Of a DNA stretch of 64,000 nucleotides, positions 1 through 11,053 are shown piece by piece (the first letter of the stretch is position 1; each line of letters begins with the position of its first letter). The notes under the pieces are model-generated. The model made no database searches. It had not been told where the DNA came from and saw only the letters and a program-made list of their open reading frames with translations. The position numbers were made by a program, and so were the translations under genes. Source of the stretch: Saccopteryx bilineata (lineage: Eukaryota; Chordata; Mammalia; Chiroptera; Emballonuridae); assembly GCF_036850765.1 (NCBI RefSeq), contig NC_089495.1, forward strand, positions 201,067,847 to 201,131,846, read 5' to 3'.

Positions 1-227
1 TTTTCTAGGTTTTCTAAGGTGAAACATGCTTTTATCCCATGTCCTCGGTGTTTGTAGGCCAGTGTATTAAGAATGAGAACTTTTTCCCATATGATAAATT
101 CTTTTTAATTGCCAGTGGTTTTCTTTGCTCCTATAAGCTGATGATTCTTGTGTGTATAAGTAGGCAGTGGCTGGTAATACTCTTCCTGAAAAAAGAGGAG
201 AATAAGGTTTTGCCTGGTGTCATAAGC

Positions 228-616
228 CAGGGTTTCTCAACTGCCGGTCCACAGTGGTCCGCCAGAAATTTCATGCTGGTCCACAAAGGAGTTCACCACT
301 GTGATGTACAAAGATTATAAATCCAGTGATCTTAGTTGAATTCACTTATGCTCAGGGTGATTTCTGCCTTAGTGGTCCCTGAAATAATTTTTTTTTTAAG
401 AGAGGGGAGAGAGAGGGAGAGGGAGGAGAGAGAGAAGGGGAGAGGAGCTGGAAGCATCAACTCCCATATGTGCCTTGACCAGGCAAGCCCAGGGTTTCTA
501 ACTGGCGACCTCAGCATTTCTAGGTCGACGCTTTATCCACTGCGCCACCACAGGTCAGGTCTGAAATAATTCTTATTTTCACCATTCCCCAAGTATAAAA
601 AGGTTGAAAACCACTG
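228..616. mobile_element. Non-autonomous hAT-type element, interrupted by a SINE
   Basis: The ends are imperfect inverted repeats: cagggtttctcaactgc on the left and the complement of ggttgaaaaccactg on the right. The flanking 8-bp duplications tcataagc (220-227) and tcacaaac (617-624) match at 6 of 8 positions. 8-bp TSDs and CAGNG ends are hAT hallmarks. A related element sits at 9045-9249. There is no coding capacity. Confidence 0.75.
390..560 (-). mobile_element. SINE type B
   Basis: Antisense B copy: poly-T, GA-rich tract, then the complement of the gcctgacctgtgg head ending at 560. The TSD ctgaaataatt lies at 379-389 and 561-571. It is inserted inside the hAT element, so it is younger. 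Confidence 0.9.
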
Positions 617-1156
617 TCACAAACTATCCCAGAATTACAACAATATATAGGAAAGTACCTTAAGGCAAGTTGTTATTTTGCAACTAAAGGTACTAGCTAT
701 AAACTGAGCACTAATGTTCCTATTGTGCATGGGGAAGTTAGGATCTTGGAAAACCTGTCATCTGCCATGTATTTGCAAAAAAGTAAACAAGCATTTCATC
801 GTGCTTCTTGACCTATGAGGATATGCAGACATGCCTTTTAGAGTCTCCACTTTCTCAAAGAACCAATCTGAATACGTGCAGGCCTTTTTGTCCCCCTACT
901 CTCAGGGTTTCCCCTGCCACCCATACTTAGAGCCTACTTTAGTTGAACCCCAACCCAGAACTGGTGCTCCTCTAAGGGCCGCCAGTGACAGTGAGCTCAG
1001 AAGGTGTGGTTGCTGAAGTGCTATCTAGAGAAAGCATGCTACCTTCGGTTTATATGTTTCTATTTCTGAGATTCCAGATTAATTCATGCAAAACATTTGT
1101 AGGTTTCTGAACCTTTTCTAAAAACATTAATTGCTTTACATAAAGAGTTGTGTTTA

Positions 1157-1527
1157 GCCTGACCGGGCGGTGGCACAGTGGATAGAGCATCGGACTGGGA
1201 TGCGGAAGGACCCGGGTTCGAGACCCTGAGGTTGCCAGCTTGAGTGCGGGCTCATCTGGTTTGAGCAAGGCTCACCAGCTTAAACCCAAGGTCGCTGGTT
1301 CCAGCAAGGGGTTACTCGGTCTGCTGAAGGCCCGTGGTCAAGGCACATGTGAGAAAGCAATCAATGAACAACTGAGGTGTTGCAACGCGCAATGAAAAAC
1401 TGATGATTGATGCTTCTAATCTCTCTGTTCCTGTCTGTCTGTCCCTGTCTATCCCTCTCTCTGACTCACTCTCTGTCTCTGTAATAAATAAATAAATAAA
1501 TAAAATTATTAAAAAAGTCAAAAAAAA
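1157..1527 (+). mobile_element. SINE type C
   Basis: Full-length C copy with tRNA-like head (box B ggttcgagac), a gtctctgtaataaataaa tail and the TSD aaagagttgtgttta (1142-1156 and 1528-1542). Confidence 0.92.
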
Positions 1528-1633
1528 AAAGAGTTGTGTTTATTTGATGTTTTTTATATTGTAGAGAGAGATATAATTTAAATAATCAACTTACATATTA
1601 AAGTACATCTAGCACAACACTGACTTCTTTTAG

Positions 1634-1785
1634 CAGACTTGGAAGATGTTACAAGAACACCTGATTGTTCCAGTGCATCAGTAAGAGAGGAAAGAGGCGA
1701 TCTGATCAAATTCTACAATACAGTATATGTAGGAAGGGTGAAGTCATTTGCGTTGAAATATGATTTGTCAAATCAGGACCATATG
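1634..1785 (+). CDS. RBL1: RBL1 (p107) internal exon, third from last
   Basis: Encodes a segment of the retinoblastoma-like pocket protein p107, a nuclear E2F4/5-binding repressor and DREAM-complex subunit. The frame reads TPDCSSASVREERGDLIKFY, then a segment ending DLSNQDHM; this is the end of pocket box B leading into the C-terminal region, as I know it from mammalian p107. It ends on a complete codon (ATG 1783-1785) before donor gtatgt. The upstream boundary is ambiguous by 3 nt because AG occurs at both 1633 and 1636; I chose the first. The next exon starts in the matching phase at 3039. No stop or frameshift is present. Confidence 0.9.
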
Positions 1786-3038
1786 GTATGTAATATTTTA
1801 CTGCTTTATTAATATCATGGTCACAGTTGGATTACTGTGAGTTTATTTTGCTGTATAAGTGTTTCAGGGTTAAAGCCTCACTAATTCATTATATAGGAGA
1901 AAATATACTAGTTTATAATTAATCAGAGAATAGCTAAAGCTCTGATACAGCAGAGACCGGAGGGACTCATGGAAATTTTATCCATACTGTGATTATGGCG
2001 CTAGGAATGGTGTATACATATGGGCAAGGACTAGATGGGAACACAGAAATCCCCCCCCCCAAAATTAATTCTGGTCACTTTTCTCTTGTTTTTTATTTCT
2101 GTTATTATATTTATGACGTGAATGTTTTTCTCAAAATGAGAAAAAGAAGTAGGCTCAGGCGCTAAGAAATTTGTATGCAGCTCCTAGATTTGGCAGTGCC
2201 AGCAGCAGGTTTGTCAAGTGGTATCACCAGTGTATGAACTGAGTTGATTCCAGTGGACCAGACTTGTCATAAGGAAGAGGGACATAGTAGAAGCTTTCTT
2301 TCGAGGACTGTGCTGTCTTGTCTATTCTCAGAGGCCATGACTGCTCATCCTACTACTCTGTCAGTTCTAGCTCCCGTCATACGCGATGCTGTGACTATCT
2401 TGGTGAGCAGCCAGCTGAAACTAGTTTTGTTAGCTTCCAGTCAAGATGAAAATGAAACCATAATTAAGGAGCCATCTTTGTTTATGCTTGGAATGGAAAC
2501 ATTCTGCTGAATATTAAAAGTACAGAGCCTGCTCACCTGTTTCTAAATCTTTTGCATTTTAATATAAAGTCTTAACATTTCATTATCAGATTTATTCCTT
2601 GTTGGACTCTTCCTGCTGGCTCACAGAATTCTCTGCCACTCTTTTATGCTCTCTGCTGCTACTTTTGTTGGGGGTATGTGTGTGTCGAGAGGCTCAGGCG
2701 CTTTTTTACTGCCAGTGTTCCTCACCACTACTTTCTCAGTGTGGACGTGGGGTTTCCACTCCCAGCTTACTGCTTACGGTGTCTTACTCAGAATTCTTCA
2801 GGATTTCCTGAGACATCCAGGAAAGCCAATTTTAGTTTCTTAGTAATTGTTGAAAAATTAGGTAATGAGCCATTTCTTTGCTTTTTTCAGCCACAAATGA
2901 GCTTTTACAATCTTAACTGACTCCTAACTAGGAGTTGCCGATAAGAATAAAAATATGGTGGAATTTTACAAAATGGTGGAATTCCAAAAAGGAAAGAAAA
3001 CTTTTATCTTAACCCAGCTTACTTTGGGGTTACTTCAG
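1786..3038 (+). other. RBL1: RBL1 intron
   Basis: Intron from donor gtatgt (1786) to acceptor ttacttcag (ends 3038). It contains a short poly-C run at 2050-2059. I recognise no repeat or RNA gene in it; short open frames at 2244-2920 look like chance. Confidence 0.85.
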
Positions 3039-3203
3039 GTGGAAGCGCCGCCACTTTCTCCTTTCCCGCACGTGAAGCAGCAGCCCGGCTCGCCGCGCCG
3101 CGTGTCCCAGCAGCACTCCATCTACGTGTCCCCGCACAAGACCGGGGCCAGCCTCACACCCAGGACGGCGCTGCTGTACAGGTTCAGCGGCAGCCCTTCC
3201 AAG
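3039..3203 (+). CDS. RBL1: RBL1 (p107) penultimate coding exon
   Basis: A 165-nt exon (55 codons, phase 0 at both ends) that reads VEAPPLSPFPHVKQQPGSPR at its start and FSGSPSK at its end. It belongs to the p107 C-terminal domain, the region that in pocket proteins contacts E2F/DP and is phosphorylated by cyclin-CDK. Five S/T-P sites are visible (LSPF, GSPR, VSPH, LTPR, GSPS). Donor gtaagc follows. CpG content is high and the third positions are GC-rich compared with the AT-rich flanking introns. It joins in frame to 1634-1785 and 5090-5260. Confidence 0.92.
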
Positions 3204-4049
3204 GTAAGCGGCACGCAGACAGCTCCGGAACAGCTTCCGTGCATGTGGTGAAACTGGACTTCAGATTGCTAATTAGCAGTCTTTAATCTTGCTCTTTTTT
3301 TTTTCTTTTTTTTTGCATAGTTACTACTAATAAATAGGAACTGTTACTATGGCAAGGTTCTCACTGGTGCACTGAACTGTGTACTCAGTTGAGGTAGTTC
3401 AATCCATTACTGTGGACAAGGTACTGGAGGAGTTCACTGCAAGATGCCAGTGTATCTCCCTGCTCCAGCATAACCCTGGGAAGGGACCAGTAAGGCGACA
3501 CCAGGGAACATTAAGTTTAAAGAAAGCATTGAAAAATGAAAGTTCATTTGGTAGATAGTAACAAGGCAGTAAAAAAGTCCGAAAAGAGGTCTCTTATTTA
3601 CACAGCTTTGTACTTAATCTCTATGTTTATTCCTGTACAACAATAGAGATGTGACAGGGACATGATTGCTGTTTTTTGATATTTCAAGGGCTGTCAAGCA
3701 GTTATGTTCAGTTTGTCTCCAGAAGCCAGAATCACTGCCACTTGGAAGAAATTACACTGGGACAGATTGTAACTCAGTCCAAATACAAGTGCAGCCCCTT
3801 AACTCATGATTTTACTCATTTATAAGTTTCCCTTAACTCATGATTTTACGAAGTTTCCCTTAACTCTGATTTTCTCATTCAGTTTCAGTTTCACAAACAT
3901 CTATTTAGTTCCCACTATACTTAGCAAACAAAGCACACTGAGATAGGGTACCTCACAGATTTGCATTTCCTTTTCATATAAGTTGATTTCCCATAAGGAT
4001 GTTTAGAAGAGATTCTTTCATGAAATCAGAAATGGGACCAATTAACTTC

Positions 4050-4345
4050 GAAGGCATTTATTTCAAACCCATAGGTCACAATCACCTGAGAAGCTTCTTG
4101 AACACAAATGCCTGTTTGATAGGCCTACTGAATCACAGAACTGACAGTTAGCTTCCCTGCACAATTGTGATGCTCAGATTCTAGGAAACATTTCTCTAAG
4201 GCCTTCCTACTGAGAGTGTTGATCACAGACCAGCAACATCAGCATCACTTGGGAGCATTTTACACCAGCCCTGCTGAATCTGAATCTGCATTTTTAACAA
4301 GATCCCCAGATGCTCAGTAGATACATTACAGTTTCAAAGGCATTA
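4050..4345. mobile_element. MER5-like ancient hAT fragments (two)
   Basis: Two stretches carry diagnostic MER5-type phrases: 'cacaatcacctgagaagcttc ... ctactgaatca' (about 4076-4140), and 'catcacttgggagcattt ... ctgaatctgaatctgcattt ... aagatccccag' (about 4240-4312). They are ancient, diverged and have no clear TSDs. Family assignment is from memory of the consensus. Confidence 0.5.
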
Positions 4346-4353
4346 ATCTAGCT

Positions 4354-4700
4354 CAGTGGTAGTCAACCTGGTGTCTAACGCCCACTAGTGGGCGTTCCAG
4401 CTTTCATGGTGGGCGGTAACAGAGCAACCAAAGTATAAATAAAAAGATTTAACTATAGTAAGTTGTTTTATAAAGATTTATTCTGCCAAACTTAGCGAAA
4501 ATCCAACAAACAGTACTTGGTAAGTAATTATTATTATATGCTTTCACTTGCTGTAACTCTGCTTTATAAATTTTATAAAGTAAAGTTACTTCCCTACTTT
4601 ATAAATCACCATGACTGTGGAACCGGTCGGCGGTTAGAAAATTTTACTACTAACAGAGATACAGAAGTGGGCGGTAGGTATAAAAAGGTTGACTGCCCTG
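4354..4700 (+). mobile_element. hAT-type MITE, 347 bp
   Basis: Ends cagtggtagtcaacc and the complement of ggttgactgccctg. The candidate 8-bp TSDs atctagct and ctctagga share a core tctag. An internal palindrome cccactagtgggcg lies at 4381-4394. A second copy of the same family, in the opposite orientation and with a perfect TSD, is at 61412-61761. Non-coding. Confidence 0.8.
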
Positions 4701-4711
4701 CTCTAGGAGGT

Positions 4712-4885
4712 GGGTCTCAAACTTTAGGGAGCATCAGAATCACCTGGAAGGCTGGGTAAAATGGATTTCTGGGTGCATGCCCAATGTGTGAGTCATTAGA
4801 TGTAGAGTAAGGCTTGTAATTTACATTTCTACTAAGCTCCTAGATGCCTCTGCTGCATCTGCTCTGTGTCCACACTTTGAGAACT
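4712..4885. mobile_element. MER5-like ancient hAT fragment
   Basis: Begins gtctcaaactttagggagcatcagaatcacctgg and ends ccacactttgagaactg. The terminal 'caaacttt...' and '...ctttgagaac' ends and 'atcagaatcacctgg' are typical of MER5A-type elements. The left end abuts the MITE at 4354-4700. Confidence 0.6.
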
Positions 4886-5089
4886 GTTATAAGGTAAATT
4901 CAGTTTCTAAAACCCCTGAAAAGATTAGTTCTAATTACCTTTATTCAGTTGGCTTTGATTCAAAAAATAATCATCTGTACCCCATTGTTTAGCTTTGGAC
5001 ACAGGATAGAGGGCAGGAAAAAGCAGTTAGCTTAGTTCAATGCTACTGTTTCCCCTTTTAACTCATGCATGTCCTCTGTTTTTGCACAG

Positions 5090-5260
5090 AGTTTGAAAGA
5101 TATCAACAACATGATAAGGCAAGGTGAACAGAGAACCAAGAAGCGAGCAATAGCCATTGATGGTGATGCAGAATCACCTGCCAAACGCCTCTGTCAAGAA
5201 AATGATGATGTTTTACTTAAAAGACTGCAGGATGTTGTTAGTGAAAGAGCAAATCATTAG
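5090..5260 (+). CDS. RBL1: RBL1 (p107) last coding exon with stop
   Basis: After acceptor tttgcacag the frame reads SLKDINNMIRQGEQRTKKRA at the start and LKRLQDVVSERANH at the end, followed by TAG (5258-5260). This is the conserved extreme C-terminus of p107. It contains one S-P site (ESPAKR) next to a basic patch (KKRA) that could contribute to nuclear localisation. Phase 0 joins with FSGSPSK of the previous exon. The gene's earlier exons lie outside the window. Confidence 0.95.
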   Translation, partial: SLKDINNMIRQGEQRTKKRAIAIDGDAESPAKRLCQENDDVLLKRLQDVVSERANH

Positions 5261-5977
5261 TGCCTTTCCTGTTTCTATGATAAAAGCACTTTCAGGTGGT
5301 TCTTCGGGAAGTTGGGGTTCTAGCCTTCAAAACTTTCAGCCCTTAGATGGTAAATATCACTGAGTTATAAGAAAAATTACATGCTTTTTAAAAAACATTC
5401 ATTTAAAATGTAGCTGACAGGTGTATTTTGAATGTTTTAAGTGCCTTTTAAATATATTAACTCTTCTATAATTTTTTAGTTTTTAAGATGAAATAAGGAG
5501 AAACCTCAAAAAATCTTTAGCTTCCTTTTTAAAATAATTAAATGTCTCCACCTTCTGTGCTTTGTAATATGAGGGTCAATAATCTAATTTTCATAAGTGT
5601 GCTCCAAGATACTTGTGTCTCAATTTAATATTCAGCAGGAGTTGTTTCCCATAGCAGCTGGGCCAGAGGATGATGCACCGGCCTGTCTCTGACCCGCTGT
5701 GGTAGTTGCACATCTAGGTACCACTACCATTCTAGGTTTTCTGGATCCCTTCTCCTGCCCTTTCTTTCCTTGAATAGAAGCAGATTTGTACCTGAGCACA
5801 ATCCTATGCCCTCTTAGCCTGGTGTCAAAACCTAATGAAAGCAAAACTTGCTCCTTTTTAAACTACTACCATTTTGTTTTCTGAACCATTAACTTAACTA
5901 TACATGATTATATTCCATAATATAATTCTCAAAACAGGAAGCTGCTTCTCAAGCCAGTAAACTAAAATACAGATAAT

Positions 5978-6334
5978 TTTTATTTTTTAATTTTTGGACA
6001 GAGACAGACAGAGGAACAGATAGAAACAGACAGAAAGGGAGAGAGATGAGAAGCATCAATTCTTCCTTACAGGACCTTAGTTGTTTATTGATTGCTTTTT
6101 CATATGTACTTTGACCGGGGGCTACAGGAGAGCAAGTGACCCCTTGCTCAAGCCAGCGACCTTGGCCTCAAGCCAACAACCTTGTGCTTCAAACCAACGA
6201 CCCTGCACTCAAGCTAGTGAGCCTGCACTCAAGCCAGATGCGCTCGCACTCAAGCCAGTGACATCAAGGTTTCACACCTGGGTCCTCTGCGTCCCTGTCC
6301 GATGCCCTATCCACTGCGCCACCCCTGGTCAGGC
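5978..6334 (-). mobile_element. SINE type C
   Basis: Antisense C copy ending at the complement of gcctgaccaggggtggcgcag. It has internal tandem phrases 'ctcaagccagcgac'. Target duplication around agataa is short and weak. It lies inside the RBL1 3' UTR. Confidence 0.85.
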
Positions 6335-6673
6335 CAGATAAGAAGTTTTAGAAACTAAATATCCTATTTAGTGAGGTAGCACCGTGATAATGTATAAAAT
6401 ACTATTTTTGAGTTCATCATAATGTTAGTCATTCTCAATGTCTAATTGATTCCCAATGAATAATTGAACCTTTTTCTAAACCACATTGACATCCTCTCAT
6501 ACCTTATAATTATAAATTACATCAGTAAAACAGCTGGTTATTATTTCCCCTGTTTGTTCTCAGTATTATCAGTGTCTTGTGAGCTTCCCATTAGGATCTG
6601 ATCACTGGGGCCCCATAAAGATGTTTTCTAGAACTAGGTAAGGGGGTGCAGCTTTTCAAAGAATCAACTGCTC

Positions 6674-6847
6674 GCCTGACCTGTGGTGTCGCAGTGGATA
6701 AAGCATTGACCTGGAATGCTGAGGTCACCAGTTTGAAACCCTGGGCTTGCCCGGTCAAGGCATATATGGGAGTTGATGCTTCCTGCTCCTCCCTCCTCTC
6801 TCTCTTTTTCTCTTCCTCTTTCTCTCTCTAAAAAATTAATAAATTTA
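6674..6847 (+). mobile_element. SINE type B
   Basis: Head gcctgacctgtggtgtcgcag, tail taaaaaattaataaa, TSD aaagaatcaactg on both sides (6658-6670 and 6849-6861). Confidence 0.9.
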
Positions 6848-7035
6848 AAAGAATCAACTGTTCAATATTCACTTTTTCTAGTGTATTTTCAGTATCTGGA
6901 AGGATATGGATAAGCCATTCTTAATTATTTTTGAGAAAATGCTATCAAATGTATATATTTTTTGACTGAAAATCTTATTTTTTAAAATGCAAAGTGTTTA
7001 ACTTACCCTATGTCTAACCTTGGTTAATTTGTTTT

Positions 7036-7411
7036 GGGGTTTTTTTTTTGTATTTTTCTGAAGCTGGAAACAGGGAAAGACAGTCAGACAGACTCCTGCA
7101 TGCGCCCAACCGGGATCCACCCGGCATGCCCACCAGGGAGCGATGCTCTGCCCCTCCGGGGCGTCGCTCTGTTGCGACCAGAGCCACTCTAGCACCTGGG
7201 GCAGAGGCCAAGGAGCCATCCCCAGCGCCCGGGCCATCTTTGCTCCAATGGAGCCTTGGCTGCGGGAAGGGAAGAGAGAGACAGAGAGGAAGGAGAGGGG
7301 GAAGGGTGGAGAAGCAGATGGGCGCTTCTCCTGTGTGCCCTGGCCGGGAATTGAACCCGGGACTTCCGCACGCCAGGCCGATGCTCTACCACTGATTCAA
7401 CCGGCCAGGGC
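7036..7411 (-). mobile_element. SINE type A
   Basis: Antisense A copy from poly-T to the complement of gccctggccggttg at 7411. The TSD ctaaccttgnttaatttg flanks it (about 7015 and 7412), with one mismatch. Confidence 0.92.
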
Positions 7412-7760
7412 CTAACCTTGCTTAATTTGAATTAATCTAACACTTGTCTATAAATCAGTAATTACTGTTGTCTGAAATTTTATTTTTAACTTGTAAACAG
7501 AAAAGTGATTTGGGTCACATTTTACTTTTCTGAAAATTATATCCTCCTTTTTTTGTGTAGTATCTACACATGTTATAAGCCAAATGACATCAAGTCTGTC
7601 TTGAACTCTTGTATATATTTTTATGTAGCTATAACTGTTGTATCATTTTCATCTTCATTATTAATGTGCAGAATGTAAGTGAGCGTTTGTACATTGCATT
7701 AGAAACTCTGGACACGTTTTATCAGTTTTCAAACTTAATATTAGTGTATATAAACTTGTT

Positions 7761-7766
7761 AATAAA
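7761..7766 (+). promoter_or_regulatory. RBL1: Candidate RBL1 polyadenylation signal AATAAA
   Basis: Canonical AATAAA in 'cttgttaataaaacattgg', the first such hexamer downstream of the RBL1 stop outside a SINE. A T/GT-rich element follows. Confidence 0.55.
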
Positions 7767-7811
7767 ACATTGGAGTTCTGAGATTATTGAAAAAAATATA
7801 TTTGTGTTCTT

Positions 7812-8221
7812 TTTTTTTTCTTTCTTTCTTTTTTTTTTTGTATTTTTCCGAAGCTAGAAACGGGGAGAGACAGTCAGACAGACTCCCGCATGCGCCCGAC
7901 CGGGATCCACCAGGCACGCCCACCAGGGGGCGATGCTCTGCCCACCAGGGGGTGATGCTCTGCCCCTGGGGGGGGGTCGCCACGACCAGAGCCACTCTAG
8001 TGCCTGGGGCAGAGGCCAAGGAGCCATCCCCAGCACCCGGGCCATCTTTGCTCCAATGGAGCCTCGCCTGCGGGAGGGGAAAAGAGAGACAGAGAGGAAG
8101 GAGAGGGGGAGGGGTGGAGAAGCAGATGGGCGCTTCTCCTGGTGTGCCCTGGTCGGGAATTGAACCCAGGACTTCTGCACGCCAGCCCGACACTCTACCA
8201 CTGAGCCAACCGGCCAGGGCC
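7812..8221 (-). mobile_element. SINE type A
   Basis: Antisense A copy with a duplicated internal phrase (the gcccaccagggggcgatgctct unit occurs twice). TSD tatatttgtgttctt at 7797-7811 and 8222-8236. It lies just after the candidate RBL1 poly(A) signal. Confidence 0.92.
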
Positions 8222-8301
8222 TATATTTGTGTTCTTATCTGTGTGGCTAGAAGCAATTGTGCAACTATTTAGAATCTACATCTCTTTAAATATCTGCTTT
8301 A

Positions 8302-8440
8302 GCCCTGACTGGGTAGGCCAGTTGGTTAGAGTGTCATCCCATATGCCAAGGTTGCAGGATTAATCCCCAGTTGGCACACACAAGAATCAATCAATGAGTG
8401 CATCAATAAGTGGAACAACAAACTGATGCTTCTCTTTATC
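8302..8440 (+). mobile_element. SINE type D, old
   Basis: Head gccctgactgggtaggccag with a tRNA-like box B (ggattaatcc, decayed), then 'aatgagtgcatcaataagtggaacaac'. The related copy at 46062-46238 shows the same tail. No TSD found. Confidence 0.7.
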
Positions 8441-8445
8441 TCACC

Positions 8446-10109
8446 TGCTCAGAGAACAGCTTTTGGTGAGCCATCCAGAGGAGTGTGGACCTCAGTAAGT
8501 CCGAAGGCCTAGGCTCAGGTCCCATCTGCCTGGGGCATGCTGACCCCAGAGCAGGACTGTGGGGTCTTCCCAGCAGCTGCTGAGAGCTTTTCTCGCCGAG
8601 TTTCCCTACACTCCTCAGGGTGTCAGCCACCTGAAACGCTTGGCTGGTGAAAGGAAACAGGTTTGGGGGAGTGGCCGAACACCAAGACTGGGTGAGTTGA
8701 ACCAGTGTGTACACTGGGGGTCCACTATCCCTGCTGCTTGGGCTTCAGGGCACGTGGGTCCAGTTAGGACCGCTTGTAGTGTTGGTTGGAAGGAAATAAG
8801 GTGTTAGGAGTGGCCTATGAGCACTTGGAATAATGGAATTATGGATCCAAGTATTTATATGTCCCCACTTTGGGGTCTTTACATGGTTTGTACTTTGGTG
8901 CCATTGGGTTGTTCTGTTTCAACTCCTGAAGGGAACCCATTGGGCCGAATTTTAGCAGATTGGTCTGTATACAGCTATAATTCAATGACTAAGAAGGAAT
9001 TGGTTTTCTATTGTAACACTGCTTGGCCTATGTATACTTTAGACCAGTAGTTTTCAACCTCTTTACACCTGGGGACCAGTGAAAATAGAAGTATTTCAAG
9101 GACCACTAAGGCAGAAATCACTCTGCGCACAAATGAATTTGACTAAGATCATTGGGTCTATCATCATACAACATCAGGGTAGGTAGCTCTTTCAAGGACC
9201 GGCACAAAGTTTGTGGTAGACCATCTGTGGACCAGCAGTTGAAAAACTGTTTTAGAATATGGAGGAAAACGGCCCCTAACTGGTTTCCTAAATCATTATA
9301 CCATCATTCAGTTAGAATTGTTTTGCCAATGATCAGGGAAATGGGACAGAATTCCTTATGTCCAAGCATTTATGTCTTTACACAAAAAAGATTTAGCAAA
9401 GAAAGGGAAGAAATTAATGATGCATGGAAGGAAATCAGCTTAAAAACCCCTCCCTGATAGTAAAAACAGGAAGAGAATGAAAATGATGAAATGAGTCTTT
9501 TTAATGAGCTGAACCCAAGGGTCCCAGGCTTAGCAGCTGGGAGATCCCCACCACCCCTCCTGCTAGATGCTCCTGATGTACACTCTCTCCTTAACATCTT
9601 GCGAACAGCAAGTGAAAGGCAGCTAGTTCTCGATAAGGCTTAATGAAGAAGCTCACCGTTTCCATCAAGAGAATCCTAACGGGACCCCCAACCCAGCCGG
9701 GGAAGTTGCCTGACAGCCCAGCTGGGACTCGAGTGGCAGGGATCTACCTTCCTAGACTACTATAAAAGGTGCACATTGGAAGGGCTTAAGAAAGGAGTGC
9801 CTACGCAAAAGAGTCTGTGATACAGGCCATTCAACAGAAACCAAACGAAGATCATTCTGAATTTTTAGAAAAGATCTATCAGACTGATCAAAAGCCCACT
9901 GATGCTGATCCACTGGCACCAGAAAGGTCCGGATGGTAAACATGACTTTTATTGAGGAATAATGTGCTCCAGATATCAGAAGGGAGCTCCAACATTCTGG
10001 GCATTGGGAATGAATCTCTCCCAGCTGGTGGACATAGCTTTTCAAGTTACCATTACAGAGAAACAGGGAAATTAAATCAGGCCACCGTTTTCTTAGAAAC
10101 AGTGCAAGG
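8446..10109 (+). pseudogene. Gammaretrovirus-like ERV: leader and gag relic
   Basis: A decayed endogenous retrovirus fragment. An open stretch at 8817-9050 resembles gammaretroviral matrix (PLGRILADWS, FYCNTAWPMYTLD). It is cut by a hAT insertion (9045-9249) and continues to about 9640 in several frames. 9640-10100 has capsid-like phrases (HSEFLEKIYQT and a capsid-type helix region after it) broken by stops and frameshifts. Gag would be the structural polyprotein. The leader (8446-8800) has no recognisable LTR upstream. An A SINE interrupts it at 10110. Class assignment rests on motif memory. Confidence 0.7.
9045..9249. mobile_element. Non-autonomous hAT-type element in the ERV
   Basis: Ends cagtagttttcaacc and the complement of gcagttgaaaaactg. 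8-bp flanks ctttagac and ttttagaa match at 6 of 8. Same family as 228-616 (shared ggaccactaaggcagaaatca segment). It splits the gag relic. Confidence 0.75.
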
Positions 10110-10471
10110 GCCCTGGCTGGTTGGCTCAGCGAAGAGTGTTGGCCTGGCGTGTGAAGTCCCAGGTTTGATTCCCGGCCAGGGCACACAAGAGAAGCACCCA
10201 TCTGCTTCTCCACCCTTCCCCCTCTTCTTTCTCTCTGTCTCTCTCTTCCCCTCCTGCAGCCAAGGCTCCATTGGAGCTAAGTTGGCCTGGGCGCTGAGGA
10301 TGGCTCCATGACTGCTGCCTAAGGCGCTAGAATGGCTCTGATTGCAGCGGAGCAACACCCCAGATGGGCAGAGCATTTCCCCCTGGTGGGCATACCGGGT
10401 GGATCCCGGTCAGGCGCATGCTGGAGTCTGTCTCTCTGCCTCCCCGCTTCTCACTTCAGAAAAAAAAAAAG
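10110..10471 (+). mobile_element. SINE type A
   Basis: Sense A copy from gccctggctggttggctcagc to an A-rich tail. Weak flanking match agtgcaag / agtgcagg. It interrupts the ERV between capsid- and nucleocapsid-like sequence. Confidence 0.88.
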
Positions 10472-11053
10472 AGCGAGAGAGTGCAGGAAAACCGGAGAGG
10501 TGAGACCCAAAAGGAAGGAGGGAAGACCCACTAGGTGCCAATCAATGTGCCTGTTGCAAGGAGGAGGGCCATTGGAGAAGTGCTGGAGACTCAGAGAAAA
10601 ATAAAAAGGATAGAAACTCTCAGAAAGTTCAGCTGCGGTGCCAACTACTGGAGTGACTGTACAATTACAAAACAGATGTTTCTTCAACCTCTAGAATGCA
10701 AGCTTGAGGATCAAAAACTTACCCGTAGTTTTCTCCACATGCCAGACTGTCCCATTCCATCGCTGGGCCAGATCTACTTTGTTAGTTGCACACACAGATA
10801 AAGTCTTTCCCTGAGTAGCAGCAGCTGTGTTTAAAGAGTCCCACCAGAACATGCTCTCCGGCTCCAGGGGCTCCTGGCTTGCCCAGAGGGACCCAGAGGT
10901 GAACTCTTCTCAACCGAGATGTAGGAGCAGGTTGGTCAAGCCATTTGGACTCAGAATCACAGGTGGGTGGTTAATATCCAACCTGTAAAAAGGAACTTGA
11001 GAGAAGGGGCACAGATCCCACGGAAGATGAAAGGCAAGAAATTGGACTTGGGG
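10472..11053 (+). pseudogene. Gammaretrovirus-like ERV: nucleocapsid knuckle and protease relic
   Basis: At 10541-10585 the frame reads NQCACCKEEGHW, a CX2CX4H zinc-knuckle start; the final Cys is one base out of frame, so the knuckle is broken. Further on, LHMPDCPIPSLG (about 10735-10772) resembles the end of gammaretroviral protease just before RT. Frameshifts and stops occur throughout. RT is not found; a C SINE and unrelated sequence follow. Confidence 0.65.

Larger units (their letters stand above)
1..1633 (+). other. RBL1: RBL1 intron, partial (window starts inside it)
   Basis: Intron sequence preceding the first visible RBL1 exon. It holds a hAT-type element (228-616), in which a B SINE is nested, and a C SINE (1157-1527). 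I see nothing recognisable in 1-219, 625-1141 or 1543-1620. The intron ends in a pyrimidine-rich tract and an AG at 1632-1633 (a second AG at 1635-1636 is also usable). Confidence 0.8.
3204..5089 (+). other. RBL1: RBL1 last intron
   Basis: Intron from gtaagc to tttttgcacag. 3204-4040 shows only a short direct repeat at about 3797-3868 (aactcatgattttac). 4050-4890 holds MER5-like fragments and a hAT MITE. 4891-5070 is unassigned. Confidence 0.85.
5261..7780 (+). other. RBL1: Probable RBL1 3' UTR
   Basis: Sequence after the stop is AT-rich and contains three SINEs (5978-6334, 6674-6847, 7036-7411). Without them it is about 1.6 kb, a plausible p107 3' UTR. The end is placed at the first strong AATAAA (7761-7766), followed within about 25 nt by a GT-rich stretch 'tatatttgtgttctt'. 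The end is inferred from sequence only. Confidence 0.6.

Noticed and set aside
1157..1230. tRNA gene in a SINE head
   Set aside because: All tRNA-like heads here carry SINE bodies, tails and TSDs and do not form a proper acceptor stem.
2599..2920. Small ORFs in an RBL1 intron
   Set aside because: Three overlapping frames of 65-80 codons with no homology that I recognise and no splice context.
9952..10311. 119-codon open frame at the ERV/SINE junction
   Set aside because: Joins decayed capsid-like sequence with an A SINE; no continuous protein family.
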